37,838 nucleotides of DNA from Gammaproteobacteria bacterium (GTDB lineage Bacteria; Pseudomonadota; Gammaproteobacteria; Nitrosococcales; Methylophagaceae). The stretch is taken from assembly GCA_014859375.1 (NCBI GenBank), contig JACUUH010000022.1, forward strand, positions 1-37,838, in the 5' to 3' direction. The position numbers were made by a program, and so were the translations under genes. The notes beneath the pieces are model-generated. The model was not told the origin of the DNA, did no database searches, and saw only the letters and a list, made by a program, of their open reading frames with translations. This document shows positions 16,047-24,531 of the stretch, piece after piece. How positions within the stretch are numbered: the first letter of the stretch is position 1; each line of letters opens with the position of its first letter.

Positions 16047-17453
16047 TTATAATGCTGCCGGCGGAGTCGTAATTAGAGGGGGGAGTTTAAGCGCGGGTTT
16101 TTCGGCTTGGCTATTTTCAAGTTCATGCAGCAAAATGTCATAATAGCGGCGTACATTTTCAATATAACGAACTGGTTCACCACCACGGGCATAACCATAA
16201 CGTGTTTGTTCATACCATTTCTTTTTGCCGAGCAAGGGTAAAATTTGTTTTACATCTGGCCATAGATCAGGGTTTTTACCATTTTTCTGTGTCAATATGC
16301 GCGCATCTTCCAAGTGACCTAGCCCAATATTATATGCTGCCAATGCCAACCATGTTCGATCAGGTTCTTGAATCCGTTCTGGTAGATTTTCTCTAATATA
16401 TGCCAAGTAAGCAGCGCCTGCTGGAATACTTTGTTGTGGATCTTCACGATTGTCAATATTCATTTGTTTTGCTGTAGCTTGAGTTAACATCATTAGTCCT
16501 TTAACTCCTGTACTTGATACTGCTTTTGGATCCCAATGCGATTCTTGATAGGAAATGGCTGCAAGTAGTCGCCAATCAAATCCATATTGCTTCGCTGCTT
16601 GTTCAAATAGCGGCTGGTAGGTTGGCAAGTCCGTTAAAATTCGGTGATGAAAGGCACGGGTATCAACATAATCAAAACGACGAATATGACCATAGTATTT
16701 AGCAATTAATCGGTCGAGATCACCTGATTGATCCAATTGCGCAAAAAATGTCACTATTTCGTTATAAAGCGAACCATCCTCGGATAAGGGTAATGCCCAT
16801 GCCAATGGTCGAGGTTCAGAAATATCAAAGGCGACACGTAACTCCGGGAAAAGCCCTTGGTTGGCTGCTATTTCATTAGAGTCTGCAATGGTGTAGTCAA
16901 TCATCTCAAGCTGAACCAGTTCAAGTAGACCACTACTATCTAATTGCTGATTTTCAGTCCATTCTAGCTCAGGTATATCTTGTTTATATGATTCCAACTG
17001 TTCAACGTGACTACTGCTGGCAACTACTTCTAATTGACCATTTAGGGCTGTTATATCTTGTGGAATTGGGTTTCCGTTGCGATAGACCAATTGTTCCGTG
17101 ACTTCCTGGTAGACGGGTCCAAAACGGATCAGATCTTTACGGGCAGGCGTGATTGTGAGTCCTGCTGCTGCAATATCAGCCTTACCTTGTTCAATTAATG
17201 TGAGCATATTACCTAGATTTTCAGGAACGATGATTTTGAGCCGAACATTAAGAAATGTGGCAAATCGCTCAGCAAGTTCATATTCCAAACCCGCGAGCTC
17301 ATTGCCCTTGACGTAATAAGTCGTTGGTCCATAACGAGTCAATACCCGTAATTCACCGCGCTCGCGAATTTCTTCTAAATGTGGCTGTGCCTCACTACAT
17401 GCCATGAGTAATGTTAATGATAGCAAGAGAAGGCTAAAAAATTTCAATATCAA
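16047..17453 (-). CDS. mltF: Membrane-bound lytic murein transglycosylase F
   Basis: Outer-membrane lipoprotein that cleaves peptidoglycan glycan strands to 1,6-anhydromuropeptides. Lipobox LMAC with Cys19; then a periplasmic substrate-binding-protein-like domain (about 30-265) and an SLT lysozyme-like domain with catalytic Glu304 in ISYQESHWDPKA and the SSTGVKGLMMLT motif. Length 468 residues fits MltF. There is no ATG: the frame starts at TTG 17453, and a second TTG at 17447, giving MKFFSLLLLSLTLLMAC, sits at better spacing from the GGGG site and may be the real start. Divergent from trhP. Confidence 0.95.
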   Translation of the reverse strand: MILKFFSLLLLSLTLLMACSEAQPHLEEIRERGELRVLTRYGPTTYYVKGNELAGLEYELAERFATFLNVRLKIIVPENLGNMLTLIEQGKADIAAAGLTITPARKDLIRFGPVYQEVTEQLVYRNGNPIPQDITALNGQLEVVASSSHVEQLESYKQDIPELEWTENQQLDSSGLLELVQLEMIDYTIADSNEIAANQGLFPELRVAFDISEPRPLAWALPLSEDGSLYNEIVTFFAQLDQSGDLDRLIAKYYGHIRRFDYVDTRAFHHRILTDLPTYQPLFEQAAKQYGFDWRLLAAISYQESHWDPKAVSSTGVKGLMMLTQATAKQMNIDNREDPQQSIPAGAAYLAYIRENLPERIQEPDRTWLALAAYNIGLGHLEDARILTQKNGKNPDLWPDVKQILPLLGKKKWYEQTRYGYARGGEPVRYIENVRRYYDILLHELENSQAEKPALKLPPLITTPPAAL

Positions 17454-17602
17454 GATACCCCAAAAATTTAGTTTTGATTATCGCTTGATATTAAACAGTT
17501 TGCACTACATTAAGTTTTTAATGATCTGAAAAACATTGTTTTTAGTAGATTTTTGCCAGATAGCTTATAATTCACGCTTTTTTTGTAGTGAGATTAATCG
17601 CG

Positions 17603-18952
17603 ATGACTGCGCCAGAGTTGTTATTACCTGCTGGAAGTTTACAACATATGCGCTATGCCTATGCTTACGGTGCAGATGCGGTATACGCAGGTCAGCCACG
17701 TTATAGTTTACGGGTGCGTAATAATGATTTTCATAAACTGCATGTGTTAGAACAAGGTATTGAAGAAGCACACGCTTTAGGCAAACAATTTTTTGTAGCC
17801 AGTAACTTAATGCCTCATAACGCTAAAATTAAAACCTATATGGCCGACATGGAACCGGTTATTGCCATGCAGCCAGATGCATTGATTATGGCCGATCCTG
17901 GTTTAATTATGATGGTGCGGGAACGCTGGCCTGACGTGCCGGTACATTTGTCAGTGCAGGCTAATACGGTTAATTATCAGGCGGTAAAGTTTTGGCAATC
18001 GGTCGGTGTAAGTCGCGTTATTTTGTCGCGTGAATTATCGATTGATGAAATTGAAGAAATTCGCCAACTCTGTCCAGACATTGAACTGGAAGTATTTGTC
18101 CATGGTGCATTGTGCATTGCGTATTCTGGCCGTTGTTTATTATCCGGATATTTCAATCATCGTGATCCGAACCAAGGTTCATGCACAAACTCATGCCGGT
18201 GGGATTACAAAACCCATGCCACTGATGGTAACGATGATTCACCGCAGAAAATCGAATTTAAGGCGTTTGATGCGTTTGAACAACATGCATTATCTGATTG
18301 TGGCGAACAACAACGTCATCCTTTAGCTGATCAGGTCTATTTGATTGAAGAGGGCAATCGTCCTGGTGAATTGATGCCTATTTTTGAAGATGAGCATGGT
18401 ACATACATCATGAACTCAAAGGACTTGAGAGCGATTCAACATATAGAGCGCTTAACAAAAATTGGGGTTGATTCCTTGAAAATAGAAGGACGTACCAAGT
18501 CGGTCTATTACGTTGCTCGCACCGCCCAGATCTATCGACGTGCTATAGATGATGCCTTGGCAGGGAAAAAATTTGATCCGACCTTAATTGGTAAATTAGA
18601 TAACTTGGCCAATCGCGGCTACACCGATGGCTTTTATCAACGTCATCCAACCCAAGAACAACAAAACTATATTCAAGGTTATTCGAGCAGTGATCGCCAA
18701 CAATATGTCGGTGAAATTACCGGTTATGATAGCAAGACACAGTCGTTGATAATTGATGTTAAAAATCGTTTTGCCTTGGGCGATAAACTGGAGTTGATTT
18801 TGCCCGAAGGCAACGTCGAGTTTACCTTGGAAAAATTAGTGAATAAAGATGGCGACACTATTGATGTGGCACCAGGTAGCGGCCATCAAGTCAGTCTGCC
18901 TTACTCAAGTGATGTTATTCCAGAAAAAGGTTTATTAGCTAGATATATATAA
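17603..18952 (+). CDS. trhP: tRNA 5-hydroxyuridine synthesis protein TrhP (YegQ, peptidase U32 family)
   Basis: Iron-sulfur protein of the U32 family needed for prephenate-dependent hydroxylation of U34 in tRNAs. It follows E. coli YegQ closely from APELLLPAGSLQHMRYAYAY to the end. Four cysteines, Cys171, Cys178, Cys194 and Cys198 (VHGALCIAYSGRC and GSCTNSC), are the likely cluster ligands. I chose the ATG at 17603 because the family starts a few residues before PELL; the GTG at 17588 would add five residues. 449 residues. Despite the family name no protease activity is implied. Confidence 0.94.
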   Translation: MTAPELLLPAGSLQHMRYAYAYGADAVYAGQPRYSLRVRNNDFHKLHVLEQGIEEAHALGKQFFVASNLMPHNAKIKTYMADMEPVIAMQPDALIMADPGLIMMVRERWPDVPVHLSVQANTVNYQAVKFWQSVGVSRVILSRELSIDEIEEIRQLCPDIELEVFVHGALCIAYSGRCLLSGYFNHRDPNQGSCTNSCRWDYKTHATDGNDDSPQKIEFKAFDAFEQHALSDCGEQQRHPLADQVYLIEEGNRPGELMPIFEDEHGTYIMNSKDLRAIQHIERLTKIGVDSLKIEGRTKSVYYVARTAQIYRRAIDDALAGKKFDPTLIGKLDNLANRGYTDGFYQRHPTQEQQNYIQGYSSSDRQQYVGEITGYDSKTQSLIIDVKNRFALGDKLELILPEGNVEFTLEKLVNKDGDTIDVAPGSGHQVSLPYSSDVIPEKGLLARYI

Positions 18953-18967
18953 ACGTGAAGCAAGTTA

Positions 18968-18994
18968 TAGCTCCGATCCGATGGATTGGGGCTA
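18968..18994. terminator. Hairpin between convergent trhP and tadA
   Basis: A 12-bp stem with two G-T pairs (18968-18979 with 18983-18994) and a 3-base loop. Its right arm includes the tadA stop codon. No strong T run follows on either strand, so the terminator role is a guess. Confidence 0.5.
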
Positions 18995-19441
18995 GCGTTT
19001 GGCTTTAAAGAAGTTAAGTAATAATTCGCTACTCTGCTTAGCTAAAACACCATGTTCGGAATGAACATAATGATTGAGCTGTTGGGTATTAAAAACATCA
19101 AAACAGCTTCCACTCGCACCCGTCTTAGGTTCTTTGGTTGCATAGACAACACGCGCTATTCGAGCATGAATAATCGCACCAGCGCACATCAGGCAGGGTT
19201 CGAGGGTGACATATAAGGTTGAGTTAAGCAGACGATAGTTTTCTATCTGTTGGCAGGCATTGCGTATTGCTACTATTTCGGCATGAGCCGTTGGATCATT
19301 ACTTAAAATAGCTTGATTCCAACCTTCGCCAATAATGCTGTCATTTTGAATAATAACAGCACCGACAGGCACTTCGCCTTGTTGCTCAGCATGTTCGGCC
19401 AGTGTTAAGGCATGTGCCATCCAAAATTCATCAGTTTGCAT
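18992..19441 (-). CDS. tadA: tRNA-specific adenosine deaminase TadA
   Basis: Converts A34 to inosine in tRNA-Arg(ACG). Zinc-deaminase motifs are intact: His53-Ala-Glu55 in PTAHAEIVAIR and Cys83/Cys86 in EPCLMCAGA. 149 residues from the ATG at 19441; a TTG two codons earlier is also in frame. No ribosome site is visible and the ATG lies inside the last codons of waaA (11-base overlap), so translation should be coupled to waaA. Confidence 0.96.
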   Translation of the reverse strand: MQTDEFWMAHALTLAEHAEQQGEVPVGAVIIQNDSIIGEGWNQAILSNDPTAHAEIVAIRNACQQIENYRLLNSTLYVTLEPCLMCAGAIIHARIARVVYATKEPKTGASGSCFDVFNTQQLNHYVHSEHGVLAKQSSELLLNFFKAKR

Positions 19442-20708
19442 GTTCAATAATATGATGATTAATTAAGTTAATCAGGCGAGAACTTGCACCTTGACTACGT
19501 GCAATCAGTCTTAATGCTGCATCGCCCATGTCTTTGCGCTGTTGTGGATTGGCTAGTAATTCACTTACCTTATCTGCAAGTGTTTGAGTGGAGTCAACCA
19601 TGACTGCTGCCTGGGCTGAGATGAATTGTTGGGTAATTTCACTGAAATTAAATACATGCGGTCCCGTGACAATAGTTTTACCTAATGCTGCGGGTTCAAG
19701 AATATTATGGCCGCCGACAGGCACCAGACTTCCCCCAACAAAGGCGATGTCACAGCAACTGTAAAACAGAGGTAGTTCGCCCATAGTATCGACTACCAAT
19801 ACATCAATGTCGGAACGGCAAGGACGGTGCTCACTTCGACGCAAGGTATTAAAGCCAGATCGTTGCGATAACGCTGATACCCGATCAAAGCGTTCAGGAT
19901 GACGTGGGACGATTATGACTAATAGATCAGGGAAACGAGCACGGACAGTACGAGATGCATTCAGAATCAGTTCTTCTTCGCCTTCATGGGTACTGGCTGC
20001 AACCCAAACAGGTCGATCTTTATTCCACATATCGCGCATCATTTGTGCTTCTTCCTTGATGCCGTTCGGTAATGCAATTTCATATTTAAGATTACCGATG
20101 GCATGAATAGTCTTAATATCAGCACCAAGGCGTTTAAACTGTTGACGATCTTGCTCACTTTGAGCGGCTATTAAAGCCAAGCTGGACAGTACTTTCTTGG
20201 TAAATGTTGCCAAGCGAAGATAACGGGTAGCTGATTTCTCAGACATACGGGCATTAGCAAGCACCAAAGGTATCTTCTTGTTGTGACAGCATATCAATAA
20301 GTTTGGCCATAATTCAGTCTCCATAATTATGCCAAACCTAGGTTGTATGCGGTCTAAAAAGCGTTGAATCATAAATGGAAGATCATAAGGTAAGTAACAG
20401 TGAGAAACTGTTTCTCCATAAAGGTGTTTAACGCGATCACTACCAGTCACTGTCATTGTCGTGATCAGTACATGATGCTTAGTAAACCTTTGTTGCAAAG
20501 CTTTAACAAGTGGGCGTGTTGCTTCGACTTCACCTACAGAAACAGCATGGATCCAAATAACAGGGTGATGGTGTGACAGTGTTGGACTAAAACCAAAACG
20601 TTCGGGCCAGCGTTGCCAATACGCAGGCGCCCGGAAACCTCGCCAAATTAGACGAAGTAGAATGAATGGCAAGCTAATAAAAAAAAGTACGGTGTAGAAT
20701 ATTCTCAA
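19431..20708 (-). CDS. waaA: 3-deoxy-D-manno-octulosonic acid (Kdo) transferase
   Basis: Adds Kdo from CMP-Kdo to the lipid A precursor at the inner membrane. An N-terminal membrane anchor (FYTVLFFISLPFILLRLIWR) is followed by the APAYWQRWPERFGF block and a GT-B glycosyltransferase: HAVSVGE, METELWPNLL, AASTHEGEE, VPRHPERF, FVGGSLVPVGGHN. An open frame reaches an ATG at 20801, but that would overlap the start of divergent lpxL and add 31 residues unlike E. coli WaaA. The TTG at 20708 aligns with the family start, so I use it. tadA overlaps its 3' end. Confidence 0.93.
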   Translation of the reverse strand: MRIFYTVLFFISLPFILLRLIWRGFRAPAYWQRWPERFGFSPTLSHHHPVIWIHAVSVGEVEATRPLVKALQQRFTKHHVLITTMTVTGSDRVKHLYGETVSHCYLPYDLPFMIQRFLDRIQPRFGIIMETELWPNLLICCHNKKIPLVLANARMSEKSATRYLRLATFTKKVLSSLALIAAQSEQDRQQFKRLGADIKTIHAIGNLKYEIALPNGIKEEAQMMRDMWNKDRPVWVAASTHEGEEELILNASRTVRARFPDLLVIIVPRHPERFDRVSALSQRSGFNTLRRSEHRPCRSDIDVLVVDTMGELPLFYSCCDIAFVGGSLVPVGGHNILEPAALGKTIVTGPHVFNFSEITQQFISAQAAVMVDSTQTLADKVSELLANPQQRKDMGDAALRLIARSQGASSRLINLINHHIIEHAN

Positions 20709-20793
20709 TGAAGATCTCGTTTGACGCGTTTTATTAAGCGATAAATCAGCGAGAATGATAGCATACACACCGGTTTTATAAATTAGTCTAAAT

Positions 20794-21705
20794 ATGAACA
20801 TTTTTCAGTGGCAATTTTTACACCCACGTTTCTGGTTGAGTTGGTTGGGACTTGGTTTGATGCGCGTATCTGTTTATTTACCGGTTAGCATGCAACTATC
20901 AGCCGCCAGTACGTTAGCGTGGATTATGTCGCCTTTTGTTGGCAAGAGAAAAAAGATTGCGTTGCGTAACCTGGAACTCTGTTTTCCCGAATTACCAGAG
21001 CAACAGCGGCAACAATTATTAGATGCTAATTTCCGCACAATGGGCATGATGTTGATTGAAACAGCGTTAAGCTGGTGGGCAAGCGATGAACGCTTACAAA
21101 AGCGTGTTAAATATGAAGGCTTAGAACACCTAGAAGCAGCAAAACAACGAGGTAAAGGTGTTATTTTATTGACTGGGCATTTCACCAGCATGGAATTGGG
21201 TGGGCGGCTTATTATGCTTAAAACCCCCTGCTATGTCATGTTTCGAGAATTAAAAAACCCCTTGTTTAATGCTGTTATGATGAAAAATCGACTTCATCAT
21301 AGTGAGGGGATTGTCTTGCGAGAAGATCCTAGATCGATGTTGAGAGCATTAAAACAGAACAAGGTGGTTTGGTATGCGCCTGATCAGGATTTTGGATCTA
21401 AAATGAGTATTTTCCCAACATTCTTTGGCGTTCGTGCGGCAACAGTCCCGGCGACAGCGCGTATGGTAAAAATGACTGGTGCCACAGTTTTACCTTTTGT
21501 TCCAAGACGACAAGCGGATGGTCGTTATACCATAACAATTGGTCCAGCCTTAACTGACTTTCCCAGTGGTGATGATATTAAAGATGCACAGCGCATTAAC
21601 GATATAGTAGAGCAAGAAATCCGTAAATCACCCGAACAATATTATTGGGTGCATCGTCGCTTTAAAACGCAACCTGACTCTGATAAAGCCAGCTTATACA
21701 AATAA
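20794..21705 (+). CDS. lpxL: Lipid A lauroyl-type acyltransferase (LpxL/HtrB family)
   Basis: Transfers a secondary acyl chain from acyl-ACP to Kdo2-lipid IVA at the inner membrane. The sequence follows E. coli LpxL from FLHPRFWLSWLGLG onward. The HX4(D/E) catalytic motif is His129-Glu134 (HFTSME). Further blocks: RNLELCFPE, VWYAPDQDFG, LPFVPRRQADGRY, and EQYYWVHRRFKTQP near the C-terminus. 303 residues. ATG at 20794 agrees with the family start; no clear ribosome site. Divergent from waaA, which supplies the Kdo-bearing substrate. Whether it is the LpxL or LpxP paralogue cannot be told. Confidence 0.93.
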   Translation: MNIFQWQFLHPRFWLSWLGLGLMRVSVYLPVSMQLSAASTLAWIMSPFVGKRKKIALRNLELCFPELPEQQRQQLLDANFRTMGMMLIETALSWWASDERLQKRVKYEGLEHLEAAKQRGKGVILLTGHFTSMELGGRLIMLKTPCYVMFRELKNPLFNAVMMKNRLHHSEGIVLREDPRSMLRALKQNKVVWYAPDQDFGSKMSIFPTFFGVRAATVPATARMVKMTGATVLPFVPRRQADGRYTITIGPALTDFPSGDDIKDAQRINDIVEQEIRKSPEQYYWVHRRFKTQPDSDKASLYK

Positions 21706-21737
21706 AGCCCATATAGCGGAAACTATACCTAATCAAC

Positions 21738-21864
21738 TTGAAGATGCTTACTACTTTTACCGTTCGTGGTGAGCTTGTCGAACCATGAACCTAAGTAAGC
21801 TAACTCTTCCGCTCTTCGACGAGCTCTGAGTGAACGGAAATTTTAGCCATATCTGCATCTTCAA
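21738..21864. repeat. 127-bp nested inverted repeat (MITE-like)
   Basis: The outer ends are a perfect 10-bp inverted pair, TTGAAGATGC (21738-21747) and GCATCTTCAA (21855-21864). Inside is a second pair of 23-base arms, 21760-21782 (CCGTTC..GAGCTTGTCGAA) and 21815-21837. There is no coding capacity. It looks like a non-autonomous mobile or REP-type element. The gene-free stretch 21706-22051 otherwise holds only the hairpin at 21961-21978. Confidence 0.75.
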
Positions 21865-21960
21865 TGATTATGGGTAAATACCCGTGACACTACAATCTGA
21901 AGTTGTCGTGCTCGCAAAGTCGTTGATCCATGGCCAGTGAAACTATTAACTATTGTTGGA

Positions 21961-21978
21961 TTCCCGCTTTTGCGGGAA
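21961..21978. repeat. TTCCCGC hairpin repeat
   Basis: Perfect hairpin TTCCCGC-TTTT-GCGGGAA, related to the one at 2889-2908. Confidence 0.75.
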
Positions 21979-22051
21979 AGACGGAGTCTATTAATATAGC
22001 CGCAATTCCAATGACGACGGGTATATATGCGCTTATCAATTAAAGGTTTTT

Positions 22052-22540
22052 CTAAAAGTCAGGGGCGAAACTGTAACTTAAAATCACGGATTCTTGGCCA
22101 GGATTTTTATTACTGATTGATGCATTGGATATATGATAAATGGCTAACCCCAAGTGCGAATTTTCATTTAGTTTATAGGCAAACTCTAAACCTGAACGAA
22201 ACTCAATAGTATGACCTAAATCTTTACCACCACCTTGCTCATATAAACTCGCCGCAAAGTTAGGAGTCAACACCCAGTTATCTCCGAGTGCAATATCATA
22301 GCGAATACCGCTATGCACCCAGTATGAACCATCAGTCGTTGCTGTTGCGCCAATAACGGGAATGATATTAAACGCATTTTCAAGAGGTGCGAATCGGTAC
22401 TCAATACCTAATTCTGCTGCAGTTTCATCTTTGCCAATATCAAATGCGCCGACAGACAGGGCTAGTGCTGAAGACTGTTCAGCATGTAGTATTGGGGATA
22501 AAAACAATAGACTCGAGATGAGGTGATATTTAAGTTTCAT
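22052..22540 (-). CDS. pagL: PagL-like lipid A 3-O-deacylase
   Basis: Outer-membrane beta-barrel enzyme expected to remove the 3-O acyl chain from lipid A. A signal peptide (MKLKYHLISSLLFLSPILHA) precedes short amphipathic strands and a C-terminal Phe. The catalytic triad is His136-Ser138-Glu150 in HISNASISNKNPGQE; the spacing (2 and 12) equals that of the Pseudomonas PagL triad (His126, Ser128, Glu140). 162 residues against about 150 for mature PagL. It is near the lipid A genes lpxL and waaA. A terminator separates it from rpsI upstream. Confidence 0.88.
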   Translation of the reverse strand: MKLKYHLISSLLFLSPILHAEQSSALALSVGAFDIGKDETAAELGIEYRFAPLENAFNIIPVIGATATTDGSYWVHSGIRYDIALGDNWVLTPNFAASLYEQGGGKDLGHTIEFRSGLEFAYKLNENSHLGLAIYHISNASISNKNPGQESVILSYSFAPDF

Positions 22541-22610
22541 GAAAGCTCACATTCTGAGAGCTGGCTAATAAAATGGCATTATTTATAGCATGATGTTTTT
22601 TCGGGTGCAA

Positions 22611-22648
22611 AAAAAAAGCCATTCAGCGTTATGTGAATGGCTTTTTTT
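22611..22648 (-). terminator. Terminator of the rplM-rpsI operon
   Basis: Stem AGCCATTCA/TGAATGGCT (22617-22625 with 22634-22642) with flanking A and T runs that extend the pairing; 8-base loop. T-rich on both strands, so it can also act in the plus direction. Confidence 0.93.
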
Positions 22649-22687
22649 ATCAAATACGAGATCAATCGTATTGAGTGTTCTGAATAA

Positions 22688-23077
22688 TTAACGTTTAGAG
22701 AATTGTGGTTTCTTACGCGCTTTGTGTAAACCAATTTTCTTACGTTCAACAGCACGCGCATCACGAGTGATGAAGCCTGCTTTACGAAGTTCTGATTTTA
22801 ATTCGCTGTTGTATTCAACTAAAGCGCGGCTTATTCCGTGACGGATAGCACCAGCTTGACCGTTGTTGCCACCACCGCGAACAGTGATTTTAAGGTCAAA
22901 GTTGTTCAACATATCAACTAATTCCAATGGCTGACGAACAACCATGCGTGATGTTTCACGACCGAAATAATCTTCTAATGAACGAGTGTTAATTGTAAGG
23001 TTGCCTGTACCCGGTTTTAAGAAAACACGAGCTGTTGAGCTTTTGCGACGACCTGTAGCGTAGTATGAATCTGCCAT
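22688..23077 (-). CDS. rpsI: 30S ribosomal protein S9
   Basis: Small-subunit protein whose C-terminal tail reaches the P-site tRNA. Starts [19 protein letters not shown] and ends with the conserved basic KKPQFSKR tail. 129 residues, standard for the family. It lies 12 bases after rplM, the universal operon order. Confidence 0.98.
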   Translation of the reverse strand: MADSYYATGRRKSSTARVFLKPGTGNLTINTRSLEDYFGRETSRMVVRQPLELVDMLNNFDLKITVRGGGNNGQAGAIRHGISRALVEYNSELKSELRKAGFITRDARAVERKKIGLHKARKKPQFSKR

Positions 23078-23089
23078 GATGATATCCGT

Positions 23090-23524
23090 TTAGATTTCCA
23101 GCACTTTAGGCTGTTGGGCTGTGTGTGGGTGATCTTCGCCAGCATATACTTTAAGTTTGCTGAACATAGTGCGACCCAATGAATTCTTTGGCAACATGCC
23201 TTTTACAGCTGTTTTGATAACGCGATCTGGGGCTTTATCAAGTTGCTTTTCTAATGAAATAGATTTGATACCACCAATATGACCAGTGTGGTGATAGTAC
23301 ATCTTATCTTTCATTTTGTTACCAGTTACACGTAATTTCTCAGCGTTGATAACGACGATATAATCACCAGTATCAACATGAGGTGTGTAAATAGTTTTAT
23401 GTTTACCACGCAAACGACGCGCGATTTCAGTAGCCATACGGCCTAATGTTTTGCCGTTGGCATCAACGACGAACCAGTCACGACGAACTTCTGCTGGTTT
23501 TGCACTTAATGTGGTTGTTTTCAT
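23090..23524 (-). CDS. rplM: 50S ribosomal protein L13
   Basis: Early-assembly large-subunit protein. Family blocks: [60 protein letters not shown]. 144 residues. A GGAG lies some 12 bases before the ATG. First gene of rplM-rpsI; in E. coli L13 represses this operon through its leader, but I cannot identify that structure here. Confidence 0.98.
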   Translation of the reverse strand: MKTTTLSAKPAEVRRDWFVVDANGKTLGRMATEIARRLRGKHKTIYTPHVDTGDYIVVINAEKLRVTGNKMKDKMYYHHTGHIGGIKSISLEKQLDKAPDRVIKTAVKGMLPKNSLGRTMFSKLKVYAGEDHPHTAQQPKVLEI

Positions 23525-23618
23525 TCCGCAAGTTGCTCCTGGAAAAAATTACGCAGGCGGGTCCAAATAAAGAGGGGGAATGTTACGCATTCCTCAAGAA
23601 ACTGTCAACTGTATTTGA

Positions 23619-24416
23619 TTAGGTAAATAGAGCGATAAGTATAGCACCTAATATCAATCTATATATAACAAACGGCCACATGCCCACCTTCTCTAATAAG
23701 CGCATAAACAAAGTAATGCATAAATAGGCGCTAAGTGCGGATATTATTGCACCGCTGCAGAGTGCAAACCAGTCTGTAGTGGTGTCAGATTGAATCAGTT
23801 CAATTGTTTTTAATCCGCCAGCCAAGATAATAACAGGGATCGATAATAAAAATGAAAAATGAGCTGATGCGGTTCGTGATAAGCCTAATAAACGGCCTGC
23901 GGTCATGGTAATGCCGGAGCGAGATGTGCCTGGAATTAATGCGATAGCTTGGGCTATCCCGACGACGACGACATCTTTCCATGATAATTGGTGTTCAGTC
24001 CGCTCTTGTTTGCCGTACCAATCTGCCCATCCAAGTAATACACCAAATACAATGGTCGTTGTGGCAATGACAAAAGGTGAACGCAAGCTCGTTTCGATAA
24101 TGTCATTAAATAATAAGCCAGCCAAACCTACAGGAATGGTGCCAAACAATACTGCCCATGCTAACTTGCTCTCCCCAACCAATTGTTTTTTTATTAAAGA
24201 ATCAAGCCAATCTGCGACGAGTTTTTTAAGCATGTGGCGAAAATAAAAAACGACCGCAGATAAAGTGCCAACATGGACGGCGACATCAAATGCTAGGCCT
24301 TGATCTTGCCAACCTGAGACTAGTGGTAAAAGGATTAAATGAGCTGAGCTTGATATCGGCAAAAACTCGGTCAGGCCTTGCAAAATAGCAAGCGAAAGTA
24401 TGTGCAAAAAATCCAT
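23619..24416 (-). CDS. uppP: Undecaprenyl-diphosphatase (UppP/BacA)
   Basis: Polytopic membrane enzyme that dephosphorylates undecaprenyl diphosphate for recycling of the cell-wall lipid carrier; confers bacitracin tolerance when abundant. Motif 1 QGLTE (13-17) with FLPISSSAH (His26); motif 2 PGTSRSG (162-168, Arg166). About eight hydrophobic segments. 265 residues, family length. ATG at 24416; divergent from the large oxidoreductase gene. Confidence 0.97.
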   Translation of the reverse strand: MDFLHILSLAILQGLTEFLPISSSAHLILLPLVSGWQDQGLAFDVAVHVGTLSAVVFYFRHMLKKLVADWLDSLIKKQLVGESKLAWAVLFGTIPVGLAGLLFNDIIETSLRSPFVIATTTIVFGVLLGWADWYGKQERTEHQLSWKDVVVVGIAQAIALIPGTSRSGITMTAGRLLGLSRTASAHFSFLLSIPVIILAGGLKTIELIQSDTTTDWFALCSGAIISALSAYLCITLFMRLLEKVGMWPFVIYRLILGAILIALFT

Positions 24417-24531
24417 TGTGATTATTAAATTCCAAGAGTAAGAGTAAAAAGCTTCTGTTTTGTGGGCATATTATAGTGTAGCTTCGTGATAATATTATCT
24501 TGTTTTTTTTTGAGCGGAATATTTGAAGATT

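Noticed and set aside
17603..18952. Secreted collagenase-like protease (peptidase U32)
   Set aside because: Close match to YegQ/TrhP with the four-cysteine cluster site and no signal peptide; the role is tRNA modification.
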